Shown: one piece after another, positions 1 through 7,219 of the stretch
How positions within the stretch are numbered: the stretch's first letter is position 1
Layout of the letters: every line of letters starts with the position of its first letter
From: Methanobacteriota archaeon
GTDB taxonomy: Archaea > Thermoplasmatota > Poseidoniia > Poseidoniales > Thalassarchaeaceae
Direction: 5' to 3'
Assembly: GCA_016845345.1 (NCBI GenBank)
Contig: JAERSV010000091.1
Location: 1-38,031, forward strand
DNA: 38,031 nucleotides
Position numbers and translations under genes: made by a program
The notes under the pieces: generated by a model
Databases searched by the model: none
What the model saw: the letters and a program-made list of their open reading frames with translations, nothing else
Told to the model about the DNA's origin: nothing

Positions 1-521
1 GTTGAGAAGGTGATTACAATTCTAATCATTGAGGTAGATGCATCTGAAAGAAAGTTCTCAAGTTGGTTGACATCGGCAGAAATTATTGACATTATATCTC
101 CCGTCTGCCGGTCTTCAAAATATCTTATTTCCATCTTTATCAGAGAGTTAAATGATGCCATTCTGATATCATGTTGGAGATATTGTGCTAATGTTTCCCA
201 AGAATAATTAGAGACTCCTTGGAAGATTGCAAGGCCAGTGAATGAGCCTAATATAAGTAAACCATAGAAAGCAAATTCTTCGAGTTCGTTAATATCTCCT
301 GAAAGTACAGCATCGGTCAGCAATCCCATTGCAACAAATGGCAATAAGTCGCAGATTCTCGCCCCCATGTTGGATACTATTCCGAGTGTAAATCGCTTCC
401 AATATGGCTTGATATATGGCAAAATACGCCAAAGTTGGCGGCCAAGAATTTGTTTATCACCTACCTCAAATGTACCATCTGAAAATTCTGCAGGAGATCC
501 ACCCTTTGGTGCTGGCATCAT
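1..521 (-). CDS. ABC exporter (ABCB-type) permease domain, N-terminal part
   Basis: This is the first ~173 residues of a half-size ABC exporter; the rest, including the ATPase, lies beyond the left edge. Read on the minus strand it begins MMPAPKGGSP, and a TAG stop lies two codons upstream. A GAGGAG ribosome site sits six bases before the ATG. After a short hydrophilic start come IKPYWKRFTLGIV and a first membrane helix, a second helix (GLLILGSFTGLAIFQGVSN) and then the coupling-helix region, where YFEDRQTGDIMSIISADVNQ closely follows the 'ff...tG.l.sRl..D...' motif of type-IV ABC exporters. Substrate cannot be told from this part. It lies 51 bases behind transcription factor S and is probably cotranscribed. 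Family membership is well supported; function beyond 'exporter' is not. Confidence 0.85.
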   Translation of the reverse strand, partial: MMPAPKGGSPAEFSDGTFEVGDKQILGRQLWRILPYIKPYWKRFTLGIVSNMGARICDLLPFVAMGLLTDAVLSGDINELEEFAFYGLLILGSFTGLAIFQGVSNYSWETLAQYLQHDIRMASFNSLIKMEIRYFEDRQTGDIMSIISADVNQLENFLSDASTSMIRIVITFS

Positions 522-572
522 TATCTACTCCTCAAGCCTCTCCTCTTTCAAGCCTCGGATTGTGTAGAGGCT

Positions 573-935
573 TCAGTATTCACGCCAGCCGTGACTGCAA
601 CTCTTACAAGTGAGGATTCTAGTTTCTGGTTCATCAGAAGCCCGGGTTTGTTTTAGTTCTGCGAAGACATCCATCTCTTCACATTTTGGACAAACATACA
701 TCCCATGAGTAAGTACACCACGGTGCTGTTCGGCATCATCTATCACTTCTGTCAGATGCTTCAAATCTTTTACCTCGGATGAAGTGACAGAATCTGCGGT
801 GTCTACCTCTTCACCAGAATGTAAAGTCACTTTACCTTTGGTTGGGCCAACATAGTTGCATCGCCCATTTGGGCACTTGATATTTCCATCAGGTCCGGGG
901 AAGGCTAAGGTTCCACATTCTGGGCAGAAGATGAT
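573..935 (-). CDS. tfs: Transcription factor S (TFS, archaeal TFIIS-like cleavage factor), unusual start
   Basis: TFS stimulates RNA cleavage by stalled archaeal RNA polymerase. The C-terminal zinc ribbon is complete (CPKC near residue 83, then QTRASDEPETR with the catalytic Asp-Glu pair, then CKSCSHGWREY at the end). Upstream in the same frame is the expected N-terminal ribbon, starting IIFCPECGTLAFPG and ending CPNGRCNYVG. Its second knuckle is C-x4-C rather than the usual C-x2-C. No ATG, GTG or TTG precedes this ribbon before the in-frame TAA. The best start is ATC at 935-933, placed six bases after GGAG; family members have Met immediately or a few residues before FCP. Starting at the GTG at 830 would remove the first ribbon. 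Length 120 aa, slightly above the usual ~105-113. AUC initiation, a sequence error and loss of the start are all possible. Confidence 0.85.
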   Translation of the reverse strand: MIFCPECGTLAFPGPDGNIKCPNGRCNYVGPTKGKVTLHSGEEVDTADSVTSSEVKDLKHLTEVIDDAEQHRGVLTHGMYVCPKCEEMDVFAELKQTRASDEPETRILTCKSCSHGWREY

Positions 936-1111
936 ATCACACTCCGATAGAGGTAGCGGATGCTCATTCGCTTTTAAGCAACACGCTTTAGGGTTTTATC
1001 AAAAATCTAAATAATTAAAGAAATGGTTATTTCAGAGTCTATTTTTGCCTTGTAAAATTAATTGATTAAAAGGGGGATTCTCCTTTTGAAGGGAGACCTG
1101 TTGGGCTAACT

Positions 1112-2113
1112 ATGCGTCTCAGTTGGGATTGGCGTCTTGCTCGAGTCTTTGACGATGCAGGCGAGGTTGTTGATGAGTCTATTTGGAATGTTGGTCGTAA
1201 GCCTGCAACGGTAGCATCACGCCTTTCACTGCTAAGTAAAGGCAGGAAAACAGATGAGGCAAGGCGTCTATCTGAGCGGTTTCCAGAAGCCATTGAAACT
1301 CCAGTTCATGAATTAGCATCAGGTTGGTGGCCTCAACTCTCAGACGAGGAGGCTGAACTCCTTCAAGAAGCAACTTTGGTTATCGCTCAAGCAGGCGTAG
1401 CCGCAGCATCAAGTGACCCTGACCGCCGCCTTGAGCATCTCGTGCGTGCGGGCGACGAGATGCGAGCATCTTGGACAACCTTGGAAGCAAGAGTGATTGA
1501 GTGGGCTGGCTTATTTCTTCCAGAAATTGATTTGGACAGCAAACGCGATGTAATCCCGGTTGAAATTGCTCAGGCTGATACACTTGAAAATGCAGCAAAT
1601 CTACTCAATACAGTATCTAGCCCAACTGGTATTAGTGATGCTGAATGGGCTGCTCTTTCACAATGGGCGAGGGGAGTCGTAGAGGTTGAAGATCGCTTGA
1701 AAACGATTGAGTCGGCAATCCGGGAAGTTGCGCTTGAGCACCTTCCCTCAACATCAGCCTTGATTGGGCCATTATTAGCGGCAAGGATGTCAACGACAGC
1801 AAATGGTAGAGAGAGATTAGCTCGTTTACCATCTGGTACAGTGCAAGTACTCGGGGCGGAAACTAGTTTCTTCCTTCATCTCAGAGACCGAATTCCAGTA
1901 CCTAAACACGGTCATTTGTTTCAACACCCTTGGGTATCTCGTTCACCGCGCTGGGTACGCGGTAAGATTGCAAGAATGCTTTCTGGAAAGGTTTCTCTCG
2001 CTGCAAGACTAGATGCTTTCAATGGACAACCTCTGAGAGAATCCGAGGTTGCTGAAATAGAACAAAAAGTTGCAGAAATCCGGCAAAGACACCCAAAACC
2101 AACACGTCGATGA
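1112..2113 (+). CDS. nop5: Nop5/Nop56-58 box C/D sRNP core protein
   Basis: Scaffold of the archaeal box C/D ribonucleoprotein: it binds the L7Ae-bound guide RNA and recruits fibrillarin for 2'-O-methylation of rRNA and tRNA. The signature is the C-terminal Nop domain (about residues 215-310), with PSTSALIGPLLAARM, LPSGTVQVLGAETSFF, a run resembling 'pKhG.ifqhp.v' (VPKHGHLFQHPWV) and ARMLSGKVSLAARLDAF. A coiled-coil-like middle stretch (about 95-215) precedes it. At 333 aa it is shorter than most archaeal Nop5 (~380-420 aa): the N-terminal fibrillarin-binding domain looks compact and the Lys-rich tail is missing. The fibrillarin gene follows nine bases later, with its ribosome site overlapping the nop5 stop, so the two are very probably translationally linked. 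Confidence 0.92.
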   Translation: MRLSWDWRLARVFDDAGEVVDESIWNVGRKPATVASRLSLLSKGRKTDEARRLSERFPEAIETPVHELASGWWPQLSDEEAELLQEATLVIAQAGVAAASSDPDRRLEHLVRAGDEMRASWTTLEARVIEWAGLFLPEIDLDSKRDVIPVEIAQADTLENAANLLNTVSSPTGISDAEWAALSQWARGVVEVEDRLKTIESAIREVALEHLPSTSALIGPLLAARMSTTANGRERLARLPSGTVQVLGAETSFFLHLRDRIPVPKHGHLFQHPWVSRSPRWVRGKIARMLSGKVSLAARLDAFNGQPLRESEVAEIEQKVAEIRQRHPKPTRR

Positions 2114-2122
2114 GGTGATTTT

Positions 2123-2848
2123 TTGGGACGCAAAAGTCATGGTAAAACCGACGAGTTAAGTGATAACGTCCTAACACAAGGGCGCGGTCTGTGGACTAGA
2201 AACGCAGTTCCAGGAGTGCGTGTGCGCGGTGAGGGTTTGAGGAGAATAAGAGGGGCGGAGTGGCGCAATTGGTCACCTCGTCATTCAAAATTGGGGGCGG
2301 GGATTCTCCGTACTAAATCGGAACGCACCTCACTTTTACCCAAAATGGGCAGTCAGGTTCTATACTTGGGGGCTGGTCATGGAACAACGATATCCCATCT
2401 TCACGACCACATGTGCGGTGAAGGCAATTATTTGGGCGGTTCAATAATTTCAGTAGATGTGGCACCTCGGTGTATTCGTGACCTTCTATCTTTAGCGAAA
2501 AAACGGCCGGGAATTTTGCCTGTGTTGGCTGATGCAAGACAGCCAGATTCAATGAGGTCGTGGTTAAATGGCAGGGTTGAATGGCTGTTTCAGGATGTTT
2601 CTCAAGCCGGCCAAGTTGACTTTTTTCTCTCAGCAGCAGAAAATTTTCTTTCCCCCAATGGTGTTGCACTTTTGTCATTGAAGTCAGCATCTGAGCCGAA
2701 TGTTGAGGGCGGGTCAGAGCAGCATTATGCTGCTGCGGTTGATGCAATGGTCGCATTTGGACTTGAGGTTCTTGAGGTAATCCGTTTGAAGGGCTGGGAA
2801 GACCAGCATGCATTGATAGTCGGCAAATCACCCTCAAAGTGGCCTTGA
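2123..2848 (+). CDS. flpA: Fibrillarin-like rRNA/tRNA 2'-O-methyltransferase
   Basis: Catalytic subunit of the box C/D sRNP, using S-adenosylmethionine to methylate the ribose at guide-RNA-selected positions. Seen: RNWSPRHSKLGAGIL (fibrillarin 'r.wnPfrSKLaaai'), the SAM loop VLYLGAGHGTTISHL, VDVAPRCIRDLLSLA, LPVLADARQP and WLFQDVSQAGQ, then a final LLSLKSAS strand. The start is TTG at 2123, five bases after the GGTG of a GAGGTGAT ribosome site that overlaps the nop5 stop. The N-terminus carries about 50 residues of basic, Gly/Arg-rich sequence before the conserved core, so it is longer than most archaeal fibrillarins. Together with Nop5 this is the classical archaeal pair. L7Ae is not in this window. 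Confidence 0.94.
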   Translation: MGRKSHGKTDELSDNVLTQGRGLWTRNAVPGVRVRGEGLRRIRGAEWRNWSPRHSKLGAGILRTKSERTSLLPKMGSQVLYLGAGHGTTISHLHDHMCGEGNYLGGSIISVDVAPRCIRDLLSLAKKRPGILPVLADARQPDSMRSWLNGRVEWLFQDVSQAGQVDFFLSAAENFLSPNGVALLSLKSASEPNVEGGSEQHYAAAVDAMVAFGLEVLEVIRLKGWEDQHALIVGKSPSKWP

Positions 2849-2910
2849 TTAATGGCACATAGTTCACATAGCATCCAAACTGCTTTTGCTAATGGCGGAT
2901 ACGCTCGGGC

Positions 2911-3765
2911 GTGCCTGAACTTCCAGAGGTGGAGACTGTTCGCAAAGGACTGGTCAGACATTTACAAGGTGGGACAATAAGTTCGGTAGATTTGCGAAGA
3001 AAAGGGTTGAGATTTCCCTTTCCAAAAGATATGGAGGAAAAAATGGAAAACCGCCGTATCGAGAAAATAACTAGACGAGCAAAATACTTACTAATTCGCT
3101 TAGATGATGATTCTACTTGGTTAGTTCATCTTGGGATGACTGGGAAATTTACATTATTTAGAGATGAAAGCGAATATGAAGAAAATTCCAAACATGACCA
3201 TGTTATTATTCGGATGGAGGACGGTGCAATCGCTGTGTATAATGACCCGCGGCGATTTGGAGTCATGGATTTGATTGATGCTGGCGGCGAGCAGAATCAC
3301 CGGCTTTTAGCCGGGATTGGTTGCGAGCCGCTCTCAGAAAAATTCAATGCACAATCATTTTCAAATTCAATAAAAAATAAGAAAACGCCAATCAAAACAG
3401 CATTACTGGACCAGCGGATTGTAGCAGGTCTTGGTAATATTTATGTGTGTGAGATCCTAAATCGAGCAGGTGTCTCTCCACGACGTATGGCATCTAGTGT
3501 CGCAAGTTCTGTCGGGCGAGTTGATTCGAGATGTGAACGAATAGTGGAACAAACAAAACAAGTTTTGGGCGAAGCAATATCAGCAGGTGGTTCAACAATC
3601 TCCGATTTTGCTGCAGTTGATGGCGATTTAGGTTATTTTGCCCATTCATTTCGTGTGTACGGGCGCGAGGGAGAACCTTGCTTAACACAATCATGCAGTG
3701 GTAAGGTCAAGAGAATTGTTCAAGGGGGACGCTCAACTTTCTTCTGCTCAAAGTGCCAAAGGTAA
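2911..3765 (+). CDS. mutM: Formamidopyrimidine-DNA glycosylase (Fpg/MutM)
   Basis: Base-excision repair enzyme that removes 8-oxoguanine and ring-opened purines and nicks the abasic site. It begins with the diagnostic PELPEVETVRKGL, in which the processed N-terminal proline is the nucleophile and Glu3 is catalytic; the start is GTG. Lys in RAKYLL and the helix-two-turn-helix (about 150-200, with GLGNIYVCEILNRAGV) are present. The C-terminal zinc finger reads PCLTQSCSGK then GGRSTFFCSKCQR, giving C-x4-C...C-x2-C. From memory this two-residue-expanded first knuckle is characteristic of alphaproteobacterial Fpg, whose members also run near 280-295 aa as here (284). Fpg is uncommon in archaea, so a bacterial origin is likely. 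It follows flpA by 62 bases and may share its transcript. Confidence 0.95.
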   Translation: MPELPEVETVRKGLVRHLQGGTISSVDLRRKGLRFPFPKDMEEKMENRRIEKITRRAKYLLIRLDDDSTWLVHLGMTGKFTLFRDESEYEENSKHDHVIIRMEDGAIAVYNDPRRFGVMDLIDAGGEQNHRLLAGIGCEPLSEKFNAQSFSNSIKNKKTPIKTALLDQRIVAGLGNIYVCEILNRAGVSPRRMASSVASSVGRVDSRCERIVEQTKQVLGEAISAGGSTISDFAAVDGDLGYFAHSFRVYGREGEPCLTQSCSGKVKRIVQGGRSTFFCSKCQR

Positions 3766-4076
3766 GTAAAAAACGCTACAAATTATCAAATTTTGTAACT
3801 TTATGTAATACTCGTGATTATACCTGTTTCGCTGTTCCCCCCTGATTACGGCTAATTATGGCTGTTGATTTACCAAAACAGACTTCTTTTCAGTAAAACC
3901 ACCAACAATTCGGAGGCGGTGTTGCTACTAACACCTACTTCAAATCACTACACCGGCTATTTTCAATTAATCCAGAAAACTCCTTTTTCAGAGTGTTCGT
4001 CGGGGGTTAGTTCATAAGCAAACTGTGAAAAAGCGGCTTAATCGCCTAGTGCGATGGGAAACTAAAGGTGAAAAAT
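3766..4076. other. Intergenic region, 311 bp, no gene recognised
   Basis: No coding sequence or tRNA was found between fpg and the first aquaporin-like gene. Small hairpins are visible: GGTGTT/AACACC with a six-base loop at 3918-3935, and ATCGC/GCGAT at about 4041-4055 just ahead of the ribosome site (AAAGGTGA). The region probably holds the promoter and a long leader for the gene at 4077. No TATA box stands out clearly enough to place. Confidence 0.5.
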
Positions 4077-4673
4077 ATGGAAATAGATAAGAAAGTAATG
4101 ATGGCAGAACTTGGAGGCGCTTTTGTAGTGTCCTGGGTTGTGTTTGGAATGGGAACGGGCACCCTTGCAGGAGCAGTAGCTCTTGCTGTTGTCTGGATGG
4201 CATTTAGTGGGGCACATGTCCTACCAGTTGTCACCTGGTGCAACATGATGACAGGTGACCTTGGAGATACTGAAGGAAACTGGATGGCAAACGGTATGCG
4301 TTTAGTAGCACAAGTAGTGGGTGCTTTACTCGCAATCGTGCTAGCAACCAATGCAGGCGCTATAGGGCCAGCATTTGCCGCACCAGAAATGTGGATAACC
4401 GGTATTGCTGACGATTACTGGTCAGTATTAGGAATGTTAGCTGCTGGTGCTCTATGGTGGCAAGTTCATACCCGATGTGATTCGGAATGGGCTAGCGCTT
4501 TCGGTTTGATGGTACTTGGTGGTGCTATGACTCTAACAGGCGGACACATGATGGGTGCGTCTCTTGCAGACGGAGCTACCCAGATTGTTGATGTTCTAGC
4601 AGACTGGATCTGTGATGGTCTATTCGTCGGAATTGGCGCTCTAATCGGTGTCAAAATCGATGAAGCTATCTGA
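4077..4673 (+). CDS. Small membrane protein resembling an aquaporin (MIP) fold without NPA motifs, copy A
   Basis: 198 aa with about five or six hydrophobic segments. ATG at 4077 is chosen over the GTG at 4068 because GGTGA lies five bases before it. The N-terminal half follows MIP channels closely in layout: MMAELGGAFVVSWVVFGMG matches helix 1 (AEF.GT...vf.g.G) and FSGAHVLPVVTW sits where SGAHxNPAVT normally is, with NPA changed to LPV. In the second half, LTGGHMMGASLADGATQIV lies where the second NPAR loop (GasmNPAR..gp) would be, with NPA changed to LAD, and is followed by GLFVGIGALIGVKID like the last helix. At 198 aa it is shorter than usual aquaporins (~225-270). If it forms a channel, the filter must differ from water or glycerol channels. 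MIP membership is inference; that this is a real membrane protein gene is well supported. Confidence 0.8.
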   Translation: MEIDKKVMMAELGGAFVVSWVVFGMGTGTLAGAVALAVVWMAFSGAHVLPVVTWCNMMTGDLGDTEGNWMANGMRLVAQVVGALLAIVLATNAGAIGPAFAAPEMWITGIADDYWSVLGMLAAGALWWQVHTRCDSEWASAFGLMVLGGAMTLTGGHMMGASLADGATQIVDVLADWICDGLFVGIGALIGVKIDEAI

Positions 4674-4727
4674 GCAGTGAAATCTGAACAGCAAATACAA
4701 GTCGGCTTCAAGCCGTTGTACGCGGTT

Positions 4728-4775
4728 GGCCGAGGGGATTCGTCTCCTCGGCCTTCTCGCCATTTTTTCTTTTTT
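4728..4775 (+). terminator. Hairpin plus poly-T terminator after aquaporin-like gene A
   Basis: An 11-bp stem (GGCCGAGGGGA at 4728-4738 with TCTCCTCGGCC at 4743-4753, one G-T pair) closes a TTCG loop. A T-rich tract (TTTTTTCTTTTTTT, 4763-4775) follows ten bases later. It lies about 55 bases after the stop codon and has the form of an intrinsic terminator. Archaeal termination needs mainly the T-tract, so the hairpin may also serve to stabilise the mRNA 3' end. Confidence 0.8.
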
Positions 4776-4779
4776 TGAA

Positions 4780-4795
4780 TTGGTGAGTTCACCAA
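4780..4795. promoter_or_regulatory. 16-bp palindrome, possible operator
   Basis: TTGGTGA-GT-TCACCAA, two perfect 7-bp arms around two bases, directly after the terminator of gene A and about 80 bases before the TATA-like box of gene B. Position and symmetry suggest a regulator binding site, but no regulator gene is in the window and the assignment is speculative. Confidence 0.4.
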
Positions 4796-4874
4796 CACTT
4801 ACTTTATTCAATAGCAGCGGCTTTTTTTGAAATGTCCCAAAATCACGTTATTTGGGGTATTTGGTGTGGCACCC

Positions 4875-4882
4875 ATTATAAG
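4875..4882 (+). promoter_or_regulatory. TATA-like box for aquaporin-like gene B
   Basis: ATTATAAG lies 61 bases before the ATG at 4943, leaving room for a transcription start near 4905 and a leader of roughly 35-40 bases that includes the GGAGTGAT ribosome site. It is the best archaeal TATA candidate in this intergenic stretch. Confidence 0.45.
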
Positions 4883-4942
4883 CGAGATGAGAAACACGAC
4901 TACAATCGCCAAAGAGCGATATAGAAAATGGAGTGATATGAA

Positions 4943-5515
4943 ATGGATAGAAATAGAACGATGACTGAATTTGTGGGCAGCTTAGCAGTTGTATTCTTCG
5001 CTGTAGGAACTGGCGATGTAATGGCAACCGGACTGGTCCTTGCAGTCTTCATGATAGCGATGGGTGGAACCATATTGCCAATGTTTACTTTGGCGAAGAT
5101 GGCTTCAGGACGAGATGAAATAGAGGATGGAATGAATGATTTCATCGCTCAAATGTTCGGCGGTATTGCAGCATATGCCTTGGTTTGGTGGCAATCAAGT
5201 GCAACAGATGCAATGACCTGGGTAGCCCCAGCCGAACTTGGTGCATACACAGCAGTAGCATCTCTGTTTGGTGGTTTCTTGATGATGATGGTTTATGATC
5301 GACAAGGTGGCGGCTGGGAAGTCGGTATCCTCGCATGGATGGTCGGACTCGCAGGAGTATCACTGACTGGTGCAGGAGACTTTGGTGGAATGCTCGTTGA
5401 TTCAGCTTGGGACATGACTAACATGCTCAGCGTATTTGGCGGAATGATTGCATCTGGAGTCGGAGCATACATCGCCATCATGTTTGGTGAGCAATTACTC
5501 AATGAAGAAGAATAG
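4943..5515 (+). CDS. Small membrane protein resembling an aquaporin (MIP) fold without NPA motifs, copy B
   Basis: 190 aa, mostly hydrophobic. ATG at 4943 sits five bases after GGAGTGAT. It shares the plan of the gene at 4077: MTEFVGSLAVVFFAVGTG resembles MIP helix 1, and MGGTILPMFTLAKMASGRDE occupies the SGAHxNPAVTLa...sGr position with NPA replaced by LPM. The second-half loop GLAGVSLTGAGDFGGMLVDS is where the other NPA would be and has MLV. Both copies keep 'LPx.T' in the first loop but have lost the NPA asparagines that set water-channel selectivity. They are probably diverged paralogs with separate transcription units, each ending in its own terminator. Whether they transport anything, and whether they associate, cannot be read from sequence. 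Family assignment is inference. Confidence 0.8.
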   Translation: MDRNRTMTEFVGSLAVVFFAVGTGDVMATGLVLAVFMIAMGGTILPMFTLAKMASGRDEIEDGMNDFIAQMFGGIAAYALVWWQSSATDAMTWVAPAELGAYTAVASLFGGFLMMMVYDRQGGGWEVGILAWMVGLAGVSLTGAGDFGGMLVDSAWDMTNMLSVFGGMIASGVGAYIAIMFGEQLLNEEE

Positions 5516-5552
5516 TAATCTTTGAGTGAAAAACACACACGTAATGCGAACA

Positions 5553-5597
5553 GCCCGTTTGGGGGGGGATTACCTCCCCAAGCGGGCCCTTTTTTTT
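5553..5597 (+). terminator. Hairpin plus poly-T terminator after aquaporin-like gene B
   Basis: A 12-bp stem (GCCCGTTTGGGG at 5553-5564 with CCCCAAGCGGGC at 5576-5587, one G-T pair, extendable by three more pairs inside) is followed by TTTTTTTT at 5590-5597. It lies about 40 bases after the stop codon, mirroring the terminator of the preceding gene. Confidence 0.82.
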
Positions 5598-5710
5598 GTA
5601 TAATCTAATGTTGGTGATTATTCGTGATAATTATTCATTGATAATTTTTAATGAGAATAGTTAGTTGTGCCGGATGAAGCCTCTTAACCTAAACTGTGTT
5701 ACAACGCCAT

Positions 5711-7219
5711 ATGGCAGAGTCGGGGCGTGAGGCTAGTAGCCCGTGGGATAGCCCTTCAAACGACGGTAATTCTGGTGACTCTAGTTCTCAATCCACTAGT
5801 ACATCATCTCCTCCTCAACCAATAATTTTGAGCGGTTCTGAAGGTCTTTCTATAAATACTGACATGCAAGGTCAAATGCCAACCGAACTTGCTCCTTCTT
5901 CAGGTACTACTCTTACCGGAGACGTGGGAACGATTGACTCGAGTGTTTGGGTGGGTCAATCACAAGGTCCAAAGAAAGATTCGATTCTGATAGGAATTGG
6001 TATCACCTGTGTGTTTTCATTCTTCATGATGATAGTTCCAGTGCTTATGGTGGGTTGGGCGGACAATTCGTGGGATGAGAATTGGCACCAAGAAACTTTG
6101 AATGTTGATTGGGATGAGTCTGGATTGAATGGGACTTTCCAGATTTCAAATACACCAATTAGGGAATGTGGATTCAATATTGTTAACGGTGAAGGATATT
6201 TTTATTATGACCATCCAGATTTTTTTAATGTTTATGATGATTGTTACCGAGGTACTCTAAATCAAAATAAACAGGACATAAAAGTCCAATTTGGTGAAGG
6301 TCAAGGAGATGTAACAAGAGCAACATTTGAGAATCTAACCGAAGGAGAAGCGATGTTCACTGTGTATCCGCGTTATTATGAACAGCCAAACGATTCAATT
6401 GGATTGCATCTCCCTGGAGCAAGCCCTTCAGAGATGGGAACGCAATCTTTTGATGAAAATATGACGCCTTTAGAATTCATTGTAAATACAACGAATTGGG
6501 TTGACCCTTGCCCCCAAACCGAGGATTTGATGATTATTGAAAATGGTGCTGCGGCAGGAAATGTTGAATATACGCCGACACAAGTAATCCCATATACCGA
6601 ATGTCATTTGATATATACTGATTATCATTATGAATTCATCGTGTATCCAGGAATTAATGATAAACCATTCTCGACGATTACATTATCTCTCCCAGAACGA
6701 CAGTCAAGTCTCCTCGGCTCACAAAATTTTGATGAAAGTATGACTCCTCTTATTTTTCCTGTTTATACTACTGATTGGGATTTTTATTGTGCCCAAGAGA
6801 TACGAATAAGGGCAGGAGACCAAGGCAATGATTGGTATTACCCAAATTACGATGAATGGGGCTCTCCTCCAATTTGCCCCGATATGGTGTACTATGACCA
6901 CTATGAAATCAATGTCGGCTCAATTGATTATGATAGTGGATTCGGAGAATTATTTCTCACAGAGCCTTTGGAAGAGGACGTCGTTCTAACTGTTAGCTAT
7001 GAAACTGATGGTGGTGGTTCGTTCGTAAGGGATTTCGGACCATGTTTTGGCAGTCTATTCAGTTTTGTTTTATTTGTCGTTTGGATAGTTCAAGTTGTAA
7101 GAAACTTCCAAGCGGGTTCAACAAATAAGGGCACAGGAATGTTAGTTGGAATCATTCCTGGTGTAATCTTGTCATTTATTTCAGTCTTTATTATTGGATT
7201 AATTCTATTTGGCTTCTAA
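5711..7219 (+). CDS. Lineage-specific membrane protein with internal duplication; function unknown
   Basis: 502 aa; ATG at 5711 (a GTG at 5696 is possible). Residues 1-90 are Ser/Pro/Gly-rich and likely disordered and cytoplasmic. One membrane helix follows (ILIGIGITCVFSFFMMIVPV, about 96-118), then an outer domain of roughly 300 residues rich in Asp, Tyr and Trp, then two C-terminal helices (GSLFSFVLFVVWIVQVV and MLVGIIPGVILSFISVFI). The outer part contains a duplication with a 93-residue period: TQSFDENMTPLEF...TTNW at ~244 and SQNFDESMTPLIF...TTDW at ~337, each preceded by a 'YP...LSLP'-like strand. Regularly placed Cys pairs suggest disulfides, fitting an extracytoplasmic beta-sandwich. 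I do not recognise a family. Its 3' end overlaps pepE on the other strand by 15 bp. Confidence 0.8.
   Translation: MAESGREASSPWDSPSNDGNSGDSSSQSTSTSSPPQPIILSGSEGLSINTDMQGQMPTELAPSSGTTLTGDVGTIDSSVWVGQSQGPKKDSILIGIGITCVFSFFMMIVPVLMVGWADNSWDENWHQETLNVDWDESGLNGTFQISNTPIRECGFNIVNGEGYFYYDHPDFFNVYDDCYRGTLNQNKQDIKVQFGEGQGDVTRATFENLTEGEAMFTVYPRYYEQPNDSIGLHLPGASPSEMGTQSFDENMTPLEFIVNTTNWVDPCPQTEDLMIIENGAAAGNVEYTPTQVIPYTECHLIYTDYHYEFIVYPGINDKPFSTITLSLPERQSSLLGSQNFDESMTPLIFPVYTTDWDFYCAQEIRIRAGDQGNDWYYPNYDEWGSPPICPDMVYYDHYEINVGSIDYDSGFGELFLTEPLEEDVVLTVSYETDGGGSFVRDFGPCFGSLFSFVLFVVWIVQVVRNFQAGSTNKGTGMLVGIIPGVILSFISVFIIGLILFGF

Noticed and set aside
573-830. TFS as an 85-aa protein starting at GTG 830
   Set aside because: The complete N-terminal zinc ribbon typical of TFS is in frame upstream (924-840); the short version would lack half of the conserved protein.
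3766-4076. tRNA or small RNA gene in the longest intergenic region
   Set aside because: No cloverleaf, T-loop or acceptor stem was found; only small isolated hairpins are present.
4077-5515. Acetate/ammonium transporter or other six-helix channels
   Set aside because: The AEFxGT and SGAHxNPAVT-like layout fits MIP better; no AmtB or GPR1/FUN34 motif is visible.
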